A stretch of 6,612 bases of DNA from Thermoleophilia bacterium (GTDB lineage: Bacteria; Actinomycetota; Thermoleophilia; Gaiellales; Gaiellaceae): NCBI GenBank assembly GCA_029858755.1, contig JAOUEK010000112.1, positions 1 through 6,612 on the forward strand, written 5' to 3'. The notes beneath the pieces are model-generated. The model did not search any database, was not told the DNA's origin, and saw only the letters and a program-made list of their open reading frames with translations. Of this stretch, positions 1 through 4,716 are shown piece after piece (position 1 is the first letter of the stretch; every line of letters begins with the position of its first letter). The translations under genes were made by a program, and so were the position numbers.

Positions 1-138
1 GACCAGGTCGCCGCGCTCGCCGACCACGTACACCGCGCGCACCTCGCGCGGCACGAGCACCTCCCCGGCCTCCTGGGCCGACGCGGTCGACGGCAGCGAC
101 CGTGGCTCGGTGATCATCGCGTCCCGTACGCGGTCCAT
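1..138 (-). CDS. CBS-domain protein, N-terminal fragment (cut by window edge)
   Basis: This is the first 46 codons of a minus-strand gene whose remainder lies left of the window. The peptide begins MDRVRDAMITEPRSL and continues into an AVYVVGERGDLV segment. That is the opening of a CBS domain: a V.D.M...P start, an acidic/alanine helix (SAQEAGEVL), then a beta strand ending V-V-x-E-x-G-x-L-V. CBS pairs bind adenosine nucleotides and act as regulatory or sensor modules. Because the domain starts at the N-terminus, a stand-alone tandem-CBS protein is more likely than a transporter or IMP dehydrogenase, but the missing part could change this. The ATG at 138 lies 12 bases beyond the glutamate dehydrogenase stop on the same strand. 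There is no clear Shine-Dalgarno; a TAACCT hexamer sits 9 bases upstream. Met8 is an alternative start. Confidence 0.72.
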   Translation of the reverse strand, partial: MDRVRDAMITEPRSLPSTASAQEAGEVLVPREVRAVYVVGERGDLV

Positions 139-147
139 GGGCACGGC

Positions 148-153
148 AGGTTA
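148..153 (-). promoter_or_regulatory. Candidate -10 hexamer (TAACCT) of the CBS-domain gene
   Basis: Read on the minus strand the hexamer is TAACCT, a TANNNT match, followed by 9 bases and then the ATG at 138. Its first three bases are the TAA stop codon of the upstream glutamate dehydrogenase gene. The spacing would give an mRNA with a leader of only about 2-3 bases. No good -35 is visible, and read-through from the dehydrogenase gene is an equally simple explanation for expression. Confidence 0.3.
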
Positions 154-1437
154 CGGGTAGAGGCCGCGCGCGTCGAGAGCCGCCCCGACCTCGCGGATGC
201 CGGCGACGAGCGCGGCGGTGCGGAGCGGGATCTCCTTCTCACCGCCGATCTCCCAGACGCGGTCGAAGGCGTCGTTCAGCTTCTCCGCCAGCTTCGCGCG
301 GATCTCGTCACGCCCCCAGAACAGGCGACCGAGGTCCTGCACCCACTCGAAGTAGGAGACGGTGACGCCGCCGGCATTGGTGAGGATGTCCGGCAGGATC
401 GGGATCCCGCGCTCGCGCAGGATGGCGTCCGCCTCGAGCGACGTCGGCCCGTTCGCCCCCTCGGCGATCAGGCGGCAGCGAAGACGGGGAGCGTTGTCGG
501 CGTGCACCTGGTTCTCGCGCGCCGCGAGCACGAGCACGTCGCACTCGAGCTCGAGCAGCTCCTCGTTCCCCACGCGGGTGCCCCCCTCCCAGCCCTCGAG
601 TGAGCCGTGCTCGAGAGCGTACTGGCTCATCGTGGGCACATCGAGGCCGTCGGGATCCCACACGCCGCCCGAGACGTCGGAGACGGCGAGCACCGTGGCC
701 CCTCGATCGACGAGCTCCTGCGCGGCGATGCCGCCGACGTTGCCGAAGCCCTGGACGACGCAGCGCTGCTCGGAGAGCCGCCAGCCGAGGCGCTCGCAGG
801 CGCGCGCGACCACCATCACCACACCCGCGCCGGTCGCCTCGTGGCGGAACACCGACCCGCCGATCGAGATCGGCTTGCCAGTGACGATCTCGGGCACGGC
901 GTGGCCCCGCTGCATCGAGTACGTGTCCATCATCCACGCCATCACCTGCTCGTTCGTGGCCATGTCGGGCGCGGGGATGTCCTCCTGGGGGCCGATGAAG
1001 GGCAGGAGCTCCGAGGTGAAGCGGCGGGTCAGCCGCTCGAGCTCGGGCTGCGACAGCGCACGCGGGTCGCAGCGGACGCCGCCCTTCGCGCCGCCGTACG
1101 GCAGTCGCAGCAGCGCGCACTTCCACGTCATCCACACGGCGAGCGCGGCGCATTCGCCGAGCGAGACGTGAGCGTCGTAGCGGACGCCACCCTTCGTGGG
1201 CCCGAGCACGCTCGAGTGCTGGACGCGATATCCGGGAAAGACGACCCGGCGTCCGTCGTCGAGCCGCACCGGGCAGCTGACGATGATCGCTCGTTCCGGG
1301 TAGCGGAGCCGCTCGGCGACACCGTCCGTGATCTCCGAGTACGGGACGGCCTGGTCGAACTGGGCGACGGCCGTGCGGTACAGCGGCGTGTCGAACTCGA
1401 GGTGGGCGAACGACGGCGCATGCTCGGTGCTCGCCAT
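151..1437 (-). CDS. gdhA: Glutamate dehydrogenase (Glu/Leu/Phe/Val dehydrogenase family)
   Basis: This 428-residue enzyme reversibly deaminates L-glutamate to 2-oxoglutarate and ammonia with NAD(P), joining nitrogen and carbon metabolism in the cytoplasm. The length is typical of hexameric bacterial glutamate dehydrogenases. The catalytic domain shows TKGGVR (81-86), W-K (Lys106), GGAKGG with catalytic Lys118, and PAPD with catalytic Asp158. GKPISIGGS (188-195) and the ATG of 201-203 lead into the Rossmann domain, with GFGNVGG at 230-236 and Asp254 after the second strand. EGANGPT (327-332) and NAGGVTVSYFEWVQ (354-367, substrate-site Ser360) follow. The full family signature makes glutamate more likely than leucine, phenylalanine or valine as substrate. 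The VSD motif occurs in both NAD- and NADP-using relatives, so cofactor choice is unresolved. The ATG at 1437 is the only sensible start; it lacks a Shine-Dalgarno and has TAGACT 9 bases upstream. No TTA leucine codon is present. Confidence 0.95.
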   Translation of the reverse strand: MASTEHAPSFAHLEFDTPLYRTAVAQFDQAVPYSEITDGVAERLRYPERAIIVSCPVRLDDGRRVVFPGYRVQHSSVLGPTKGGVRYDAHVSLGECAALAVWMTWKCALLRLPYGGAKGGVRCDPRALSQPELERLTRRFTSELLPFIGPQEDIPAPDMATNEQVMAWMMDTYSMQRGHAVPEIVTGKPISIGGSVFRHEATGAGVVMVVARACERLGWRLSEQRCVVQGFGNVGGIAAQELVDRGATVLAVSDVSGGVWDPDGLDVPTMSQYALEHGSLEGWEGGTRVGNEELLELECDVLVLAARENQVHADNAPRLRCRLIAEGANGPTSLEADAILRERGIPILPDILTNAGGVTVSYFEWVQDLGRLFWGRDEIRAKLAEKLNDAFDRVWEIGGEKEIPLRTAALVAGIREVGAALDARGLYP

Positions 1438-1446
1438 GGCCGCCGC

Positions 1447-1452
1447 AGTCTA
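1447..1452 (-). promoter_or_regulatory. Candidate -10 hexamer (TAGACT) of the glutamate dehydrogenase gene
   Basis: On the minus strand TAGACT lies 9 bases before the ATG at 1437. With a start site about 6-7 bases after the hexamer the mRNA would begin within 2-3 bases of the start codon. No consensus -35 is visible. The call rests on the match to TANNNT, the absence of a Shine-Dalgarno, and the same arrangement at other genes in the window. Confidence 0.4.
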
Positions 1453-1489
1453 CCGGCGGCTACAGCCGGATCCCGACGCACCGCGGGAC

Positions 1490-1539
1490 GAGGCTGAAGC
1501 CTCACCCCGAAGCGGGATCGCGACGCGCGGCCGGTGAGG
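1490..1539 (-). other. Overlapping inverted repeats in the gdhA-tRNA spacer
   Basis: The 249-base spacer 1438-1686 holds no convincing gene. Within it CCTCACC (1500-1506) can pair with GGTGAGG (1533-1539), enclosing a small CCCG-AAG-CGGG hairpin (1506-1516). A second repeat, GAGGC-TGAA-GCCTC (1490-1503), uses bases of the first, so the two cannot form together. There is no T-run after either, so neither is an ordinary terminator. Other GC palindromes nearby (GCTCCC-CC-GGGAGC at 1545-1558, GGCGCC twice at 1561-1579) show how often such repeats occur by chance at this base composition. Function is unproven. Confidence 0.25.
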
Positions 1540-1670
1540 ATGGAGCTCCCCCGGGAGCCGGGCGCCACCGTCCGGCGCCTCGAGTGCCCTCGCCCACCCC
1601 GGGCCGGCGCCCGCTCTCAGGCCCGGTCGGGCTTCGACGCGATCCCGCCGTGAACGCCGCGCCCACGATC

Positions 1671-1676
1671 TACACT
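1671..1676 (+). promoter_or_regulatory. Candidate -10 hexamer (TACACT) of the tRNA-Leu gene
   Basis: TACACT ends 10 bases before the mature 5' end of the tRNA. Transcription would start around 1683 and leave a leader of a few bases for RNase P to remove. The TGAAC around 1651-1655 is only a weak -35 at a short spacing. Confidence 0.4.
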
Positions 1677-1686
1677 CGGCGGGCCG

Positions 1687-1772
1687 GCCGGGGTGGCGGA
1701 ACGGGTAGACGCGGCCGCCTTAAAAGCGGCTGTCCCTCAGGGGACGTCTGGGTTCGAGCCCCAGCCCCGGCA
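1687..1772 (+). tRNA. tRNA-Leu, anticodon UAA (reads UUA)
   Basis: The 86-nucleotide sequence folds as a complete class II tRNA. The acceptor stem is GCCGGGG (1687-1693) with CCCCGGC (1765-1771) and discriminator A1772. The D stem is GCG (1696-1698) with CGC (1710-1712). The anticodon stem is GCCGC (1714-1718) with GCGGC (1726-1730), its loop holding TAA at 1721-1723. A long variable arm of the GTCCC/GGGGAC type occupies about 1731-1747, as expected for leucine tRNAs. The T stem is CTGGG (1748-1752) with CCCAG (1760-1764) around TTCGAGC. CCA is not encoded and must be added by nucleotidyltransferase. Anticodon UAA decodes UUA (and UUG by wobble). No TTA codon occurs in any gene of this window, so this is a rare-codon tRNA here, the counterpart of Streptomyces bldA. 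No U-tract terminator is visible downstream. Confidence 0.96.
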
Positions 1773-1829
1773 TACGCGGGCACGCGTCGGCGTCGGGCCT
1801 CGGCACGGCGCTCGGATCGCGGGGCAGAT

Positions 1830-1855
1830 GGGAATAGTTGAACAACTCTTTCGTT
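1830..1855 (+). promoter_or_regulatory. Sigma-R/SigH-type stress promoter of trxA
   Basis: GGGAATA (1830-1836) and CGTT (1852-1855) give GGAAT-N17-GTT. This matches the consensus known for the thiol-oxidative-stress ECF sigma factors sigma-R of Streptomyces (GGAAT-N18-GTT) and SigH of mycobacteria, which drive thioredoxin genes. Transcription would start near 1862, giving a leader of about 37 bases that contains the Shine-Dalgarno. The segment 1830-1875 is only about 37% GC by my count, in strong contrast to its surroundings. A vegetative promoter using TTGAAC (1838-1843) as -35 is an alternative or additional reading. Confidence 0.6.
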
Positions 1856-1866
1856 GTACAGTTGTA
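1837..1866 (+). repeat. GTTG/CAAC repeat cluster inside the trxA promoter
   Basis: Within 30 bases the tetramer GTTG or its complement CAAC occurs four times. GTTG-AA-CAAC (1837-1846) is a perfect inverted repeat lying in the promoter spacer. CAAC (1843-1846) can also pair with GTTG (1853-1856). GTTGTA (1853-1858) is then repeated exactly at 1861-1866 after CA. The cluster overlaps the -10 and the likely start site, which is where a repressor would act, but no known operator was recognised. It may simply be AT-rich promoter sequence. Confidence 0.35.
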
Positions 1867-1883
1867 GATATAGAGCTTCGAGA

Positions 1884-1889
1884 GAGGAG
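1884..1889 (+). promoter_or_regulatory. Ribosome binding site of trxA (GAGGAG)
   Basis: GAGGAG lies 9 bases before the ATG at 1899. This fixes that ATG as the start. An upstream in-frame TTG at 1854 would add 15 residues absent from thioredoxins and would fall inside the promoter. Confidence 0.8.
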
Positions 1890-1898
1890 AGACTGCCG

Positions 1899-2228
1899 AT
1901 GAGCCCCATCCATGTCACTGCAGCGTCGTTCGACGAAGAGGTCCGCAACTCCGAGACCCCGGTGCTCGTCGACTTCTGGGCGCCGTGGTGCCCGCCGTGC
2001 CGCGTGATCGCCCCCATCCTCGACGAGCTCGCCGAGCGCCACGACGGGCGCCTGAAGGTGGCGAAGGTGAACGTCGACGAGCACCCCGAGCTGGCTGCCG
2101 AGTTCCGCGTGTCGGGCATCCCGACGCTCGTCCTCATGGAGGGCGGCGTCGCGTCGCACACGATCGTGGGCGCCCGGCCACTGGCCGTCCTCGAGCGGGA
2201 GCTCGGCCTCACCGAGCAGGCGGCCTGA
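1899..2228 (+). CDS. trxA: Thioredoxin with a WCPPC active site
   Basis: This is a 109-residue single-domain thioredoxin, the same length as E. coli TrxA, without a signal peptide and therefore cytoplasmic. It reduces protein disulfides and is recycled by thioredoxin reductase, whose gene lies about 2.5 kb downstream. The fold markers are complete: VDFWAPWC with buried Asp25, redox cysteines Cys31 and Cys34, KVNVDEHPELA (56-67), cis-proline Pro75 in GIPT, and Gly91 before the last helix. The odd point is the active site Cys-Pro-Pro-Cys where bacterial thioredoxins usually have Cys-Gly-Pro-Cys; some plant h-type thioredoxins have the same change. The dipeptide is known to influence redox potential and partner choice, but the effect here is inferred. 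The start is set by GAGGAG nine bases upstream. The gene is preceded by a stress-type promoter and followed by a DUF302 gene after 1 base, so the two are probably one operon. Confidence 0.94.
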   Translation: MSPIHVTAASFDEEVRNSETPVLVDFWAPWCPPCRVIAPILDELAERHDGRLKVAKVNVDEHPELAAEFRVSGIPTLVLMEGGVASHTIVGARPLAVLERELGLTEQAA

Positions 2229-2229
2229 C

Positions 2230-2622
2230 GTGGAGACGACCGCATACGCCGTCACGAGGGACGTCGCCGCCCCCTTCGACGAGGTGGTGGAGCGCGTGCG
2301 CGCCGCGCTGGCCGAGGAGGGCTTCGGCGTGCTGACCACGATCGACGTGCAGGCCACGCTCCACGAGAAGCTCGGAGCGGAGGTCGAGCCGTACGTGATC
2401 CTCGGTGCCTGCAACCCGCACCTCGCGAGCCGCGGCCTCGCGCTCGAGCCCGACCTCGGCGTGCTGCTCCCGTGCAACGTCGTCGTGCGCGTCGCCGACG
2501 GGACGACGCACGTCGCGGCGATGGAGCCGATGGCGGCGCTCGCCCTGGCGGGGAACGACGCGCTCGAGCCGCTGGCACGCGAGGCACGCGAGCGTGTCCT
2601 GCGGGCTGTGGCGAGTCTGTAG
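2230..2622 (+). CDS. DUF302 family protein, coupled to trxA
   Basis: This is a 130-residue cytoplasmic protein of the DUF302 family, whose biochemical role is not settled. Recognisable family features are an N-terminal strand followed by the helix FDEVVERVRAALAEEGFGVL (16-35), the motif VILGACNPHLA (57-67) with Cys61, and GVLLPCNVVV (77-86) with Cys82. A D-G-T turn and a strand leading to MEPM (98-101) follow. No signal peptide or membrane segment is visible, and it covers about one whole domain. It starts with GTG at 2230, 1 base after the trxA stop, with only a weak GCAGG-like site inside trxA. Translation is therefore probably coupled to trxA, and expression should follow the trxA promoter. 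The two conserved cysteines and the linkage suggest a redox-related partner or client of thioredoxin; this is inference. Its 3' end faces DUF3105 across 8 bases with no visible terminator. Confidence 0.85.
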   Translation: METTAYAVTRDVAAPFDEVVERVRAALAEEGFGVLTTIDVQATLHEKLGAEVEPYVILGACNPHLASRGLALEPDLGVLLPCNVVVRVADGTTHVAAMEPMAALALAGNDALEPLAREARERVLRAVASL

Positions 2623-2630
2623 CGCCGAGG

Positions 2631-3311
2631 CTACGAGCGCCCGGGGAGCATCGAGCCCGGGTCGAAGCGCTCCGGCCCGTGGAACTGGAAGGCGTCGAAG
2701 AACGCCGCGAAGGCGGCCTCGTGGAACGTGGTGCACGTCGCCAGGTACGCGGTTCCCTTGCCGCCGGAGAACGTCCAGGCACCGAGCGCCACCTTCTCGT
2801 CGAGCCGCGGCAGGGGCGCGAGCAGCGTGCCTGACTGGCGGGCGTCGTAGAAGCCCCGCAGCTGCGCCACCGTCGCTGCGGGAACATCCTTGCCGTACTG
2901 GATGAACACCGCGCCGTGCTCGAGGTTGTGCACCACGCGCGCCTGATCGAGCGGCTCGGTGTACGCGCCGTAGATCGCCGTCTGCTGATAGTGAGGGCCG
3001 CTGGTCGGCGGGTCGGTGTTCCACTGGTCGGAGCTCTCGCCCGGCTGCAGCGTGTGCTGGTTGAAGGGGAGCGCCTCCACCTCCTGCAGGCGACAGCCCG
3101 CCGCCGTGAGCGCGGCACGCGCGTCATCGGCCGCGATCGCGTCGTCCCCGCCGCCGACCAGGTACAGCCCTGCGAGCCCGACGACCACCACCGCGCCGGC
3201 GAGCGCCAGGCCGATCAGCCCGCGGCGCCCCGGCCCGGCGCCCTGGGGCGTCGGGGGATGCGTCCCCGCGGCTCGCTTGCGCTTCCCCCCCGGACGCGGC
3301 TTCGGCGGCAT
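2631..3311 (-). CDS. DUF3105 membrane-anchored extracytoplasmic protein
   Basis: This is a protein of unknown function in the DUF3105 family. From the Met chosen here it has 226 residues. It has a basic, proline-rich cytoplasmic N-terminus (KPRPGGKRKR), one transmembrane helix at about 31-54 (LIGLALAGAVVVVGLAGLYLV), and a globular domain outside the membrane. The domain carries the hallmarks DPPTSGPHY (100-108) and HNLEHGAV (128-135), plus cysteines Cys73 and Cys193 that could form a disulfide. The histidines and acidic residues of HNLEHG look like possible metal ligands, but no activity is known to me. An ATG three codons upstream (3320) is possible, giving 229 residues. I prefer 3311 because TACCAT ends exactly 7 bases before it, while neither start has a Shine-Dalgarno. 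The gene is divergent from rmuC and convergent with DUF302. Confidence 0.85.
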   Translation of the reverse strand: MPPKPRPGGKRKRAAGTHPPTPQGAGPGRRGLIGLALAGAVVVVGLAGLYLVGGGDDAIAADDARAALTAAGCRLQEVEALPFNQHTLQPGESSDQWNTDPPTSGPHYQQTAIYGAYTEPLDQARVVHNLEHGAVFIQYGKDVPAATVAQLRGFYDARQSGTLLAPLPRLDEKVALGAWTFSGGKGTAYLATCTTFHEAAFAAFFDAFQFHGPERFDPGSMLPGRS

Positions 3312-3318
3312 TCGCAGC

Positions 3319-3324
3319 ATGGTA
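3319..3324 (-). promoter_or_regulatory. Candidate -10 hexamer (TACCAT) of the DUF3105 gene
   Basis: On the minus strand TACCAT is followed by 7 bases and then the ATG at 3311. This is the spacing expected when transcription starts at the start codon. The hexamer contains the alternative upstream ATG, so the two starts are mutually exclusive under this model. It mirrors the corA arrangement (TACCCT, 7 bases, GTG). Confidence 0.42.
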
Positions 3325-3359
3325 GCCGGGGCCCGGGCTGCTCCGTCCGGCGCCGGCGC

Positions 3360-3365
3360 TATGGT
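3360..3365 (+). promoter_or_regulatory. Candidate -10 hexamer (TATGGT) of rmuC
   Basis: TATGGT lies in the 65-base divergent spacer, 11 bases before the GTG at 3377, implying a leader of about 5 bases. No Shine-Dalgarno separates it from the start codon and no consensus -35 is apparent. Confidence 0.38.
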
Positions 3366-3376
3366 CTTGTGTCCTC

Positions 3377-4609
3377 GTGACCATCGCCGCCCTCGTCATC
3401 GGCCTCGTGTTCGGCGCCGTCGGCGCCTACCTGCTGCTGCGCCCGGCCGTGCGCGAGGGCCGCCACGAGGCCGCTGCCCGCGCCGACGCCGAGCGGCGGC
3501 TGGCCGAGGCCGCCGCGCGACTCGACGTCGTCGAGGGCTCGGTCGACGAGCGCCTCGCAGCCGCTGTCCGCGCCGCCTCCGCGGACGCCTTCCGCGAGTC
3601 GACCGGGCAGTTCCTCGACCTCGCCGGTGCTCGCCTGGAGACCACCGTGGCGCCGCTCCGCGAGTCGCTGCAACGGGTCGGGCTCCAGGTGCAGGAGCTC
3701 GATCGGGCACGGGAGCAGTCCTACGGCGCGCTGCGCCAGCAGGTGTCGCTGCTCAGCGAGCGCACCGGCTCCCTGGCCAACGCGCTCCGCACGCCGCACG
3801 TCCGCGGGCGCTGGGGCGAGATGCAGCTGAAGCGGGTGGTGGAGCTGGCGGGGATGCTCCCCTACTGCGACTTCGCGGAGCAGGTCTCCGCCACCACCGA
3901 CGAGGGCCGACTGCGACCCGATCTCGTCGTCCGACTCCCCGGCGGCAAGCAGGTCGTGATCGACGCCAAGGTGCCGCTCGCCGCCTACCTCGACGCCACC
4001 GAGGCCTCCGACGAGCAGGAGCGCACCGAGCGGCTCGCCGCTCACGCCCGCCAGGTGCGCGACCACCTGCAGAAGCTCGGCACGAAGCAGTACTGGGCGC
4101 AGTTCGCCGACAGCCCCGAGTACGTGGTCATGTTCCTGCCCGACGAGGGGTTCTTCCGCGCGGCCTGGGAGCACGACCGCGAGCTGGTCGAGGTCGGCGT
4201 GCGCGCGCGCGTGCACATCGCCTCGCCGACGACGCTGATCGTCCTGCTGCAGGCGATCGCGCACGGCTGGCAGCAGGAGAAGATCGCCGAGGACGCGCGC
4301 ACCGTGCACTCCCTCGGCCGGGAGCTCTACGAGCGGCTGACGGTGACGGGCGGGCACCTCTCCAAGCTCGGTGCGTCGCTCGACCGGGCCGTCTCGACCT
4401 ACAACGAGGCGGTCGGCTCGCTCGAGCGCCGCGTCCTCCCCACCGCCCGCAAGCTGGGCGAGGCGAGCCTCTCGGAGAAGGAGCTGCCCGCGCTCGACGC
4501 GATCGCGGCACGCTCCGCCCCGCTGCGCGCGGCCGAGCTCGTCGAGCCCGCAGCGGAGCCGGAGCACGCCCGTCTCGAGGTGCTCCCCCGCGGCGCCGAC
4601 GCCGCGTAG
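3377..4609 (+). CDS. rmuC: RmuC family DNA recombination protein
   Basis: This is a 410-residue RmuC homologue. The family is linked genetically to limiting recombination at inverted repeats in E. coli and carries a predicted restriction-endonuclease-like core; the reaction is not established. Residues 1-22 form an N-terminal membrane-type segment (IAALVIGLVFGAVGAYLLL). A long helical, probably coiled-coil region runs from about 26 to 137. The conserved core follows: VRGRWGEMQL (142-151, Glu148), RPDLVVRLPGGKQVVIDAKVPL (180-201) with a PD...D-x-K arrangement (Asp182, Asp196, Lys198), KQYW (237-240), PEYVVMFLPDEGFF (247-260) and ASPTTLIVLL (282-291). The C-terminal tail from about 375 is rich in Ala, Glu and Arg and looks disordered. 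The GTG at 3377 is the only fitting start since nearby ATG, TTG and GTG codons are out of frame. It is transcribed toward trxB, with a 107-base gap that contains trxB's own promoter. Confidence 0.93.
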   Translation: MTIAALVIGLVFGAVGAYLLLRPAVREGRHEAAARADAERRLAEAAARLDVVEGSVDERLAAAVRAASADAFRESTGQFLDLAGARLETTVAPLRESLQRVGLQVQELDRAREQSYGALRQQVSLLSERTGSLANALRTPHVRGRWGEMQLKRVVELAGMLPYCDFAEQVSATTDEGRLRPDLVVRLPGGKQVVIDAKVPLAAYLDATEASDEQERTERLAAHARQVRDHLQKLGTKQYWAQFADSPEYVVMFLPDEGFFRAAWEHDRELVEVGVRARVHIASPTTLIVLLQAIAHGWQQEKIAEDARTVHSLGRELYERLTVTGGHLSKLGASLDRAVSTYNEAVGSLERRVLPTARKLGEASLSEKELPALDAIAARSAPLRAAELVEPAAEPEHARLEVLPRGADAA

Positions 4610-4628
4610 CCGGCGGGTCGCGACGCCA

Positions 4629-4654
4629 GGAACAGGCGCATCCGCTCCGGCGTT
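4629..4654 (+). promoter_or_regulatory. Sigma-R/SigH-type stress promoter of trxB
   Basis: GGAAC (4629-4633), an 18-base spacer and GTT (4652-4654, within CGTT) reproduce the sigma-R/SigH consensus, with the C variant in the -35 element. Transcription would start near 4661 and give a leader of about 56 bases. A vegetative-type hexamer TATCGT at 4660-4665 overlaps the predicted start region and may provide a second promoter. The element matches the one before trxA, which argues against chance. Confidence 0.55.
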
Positions 4655-4675
4655 CTCACTATCGTGCCCCGTAAC

Positions 4676-4692
4676 GCCCGCTCCGCGCGGGC
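4676..4692 (+). other. Hairpin in the trxB leader
   Basis: GCCCGC (4676-4681) and GCGGGC (4687-4692) form a 6-base-pair stem with a 5-base loop in the predicted trxB leader, 13 bases before the Shine-Dalgarno. It has no T-run, so it is not a normal rho-independent terminator for rmuC. It might stabilise the leader or block read-through from rmuC. Confidence 0.35.
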
Positions 4693-4705
4693 GACCGAGG
4701 GAGAG

Positions 4706-4711
4706 AAGGAG
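4706..4711 (+). promoter_or_regulatory. Ribosome binding site of trxB (AAGGAG)
   Basis: AAGGAG is separated from the GTG at 4717 by 5 bases. It is the strongest Shine-Dalgarno in the window and fixes the non-ATG start of trxB. Confidence 0.85.
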
Positions 4712-4716
4712 CGACC

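Noticed and set aside
810..830. CACCATCACCAC run suggesting a His-rich peptide or tag-like repeat
   Set aside because: It encodes consecutive His only in a shadow frame; in gdhA it reads as ordinary helix sequence (VVMVVAR).
607..1497. Long open frame (296 codons) on the plus strand antisense to glutamate dehydrogenase
   Set aside because: The protein is Arg/Ala/His-rich with no recognisable domain and mirrors the GC-rich third positions of gdhA. The gdhA product has complete family motifs over the same bases.
1545..1579. GC palindromes (GCTCCC-CC-GGGAGC and paired GGCGCC) as terminators
   Set aside because: No T-run follows on either strand, and such palindromes are expected by chance at this GC content.
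1773..1829. Small RNA or terminator after the tRNA
   Set aside because: GC-rich, with no stable hairpin plus T-run and no promoter-like element of its own.
1854..1898. Upstream TTG start that would lengthen thioredoxin by 15 residues
   Set aside because: It lies inside the promoter and leader. The ATG at 1899 has GAGGAG at 9 bases and gives the standard 109-residue length.
2623..2630. Bidirectional terminator between DUF302 and DUF3105
   Set aside because: The gap is only 8 bases and I see no hairpin with a T-run across the two gene ends.
3016..4674. 552-codon plus-strand open frame across the DUF3105 and rmuC region
   Set aside because: Extremely rich in Arg, Ala and Pro, spans two real genes on opposite strands and a promoter region; a typical artefact of high GC.
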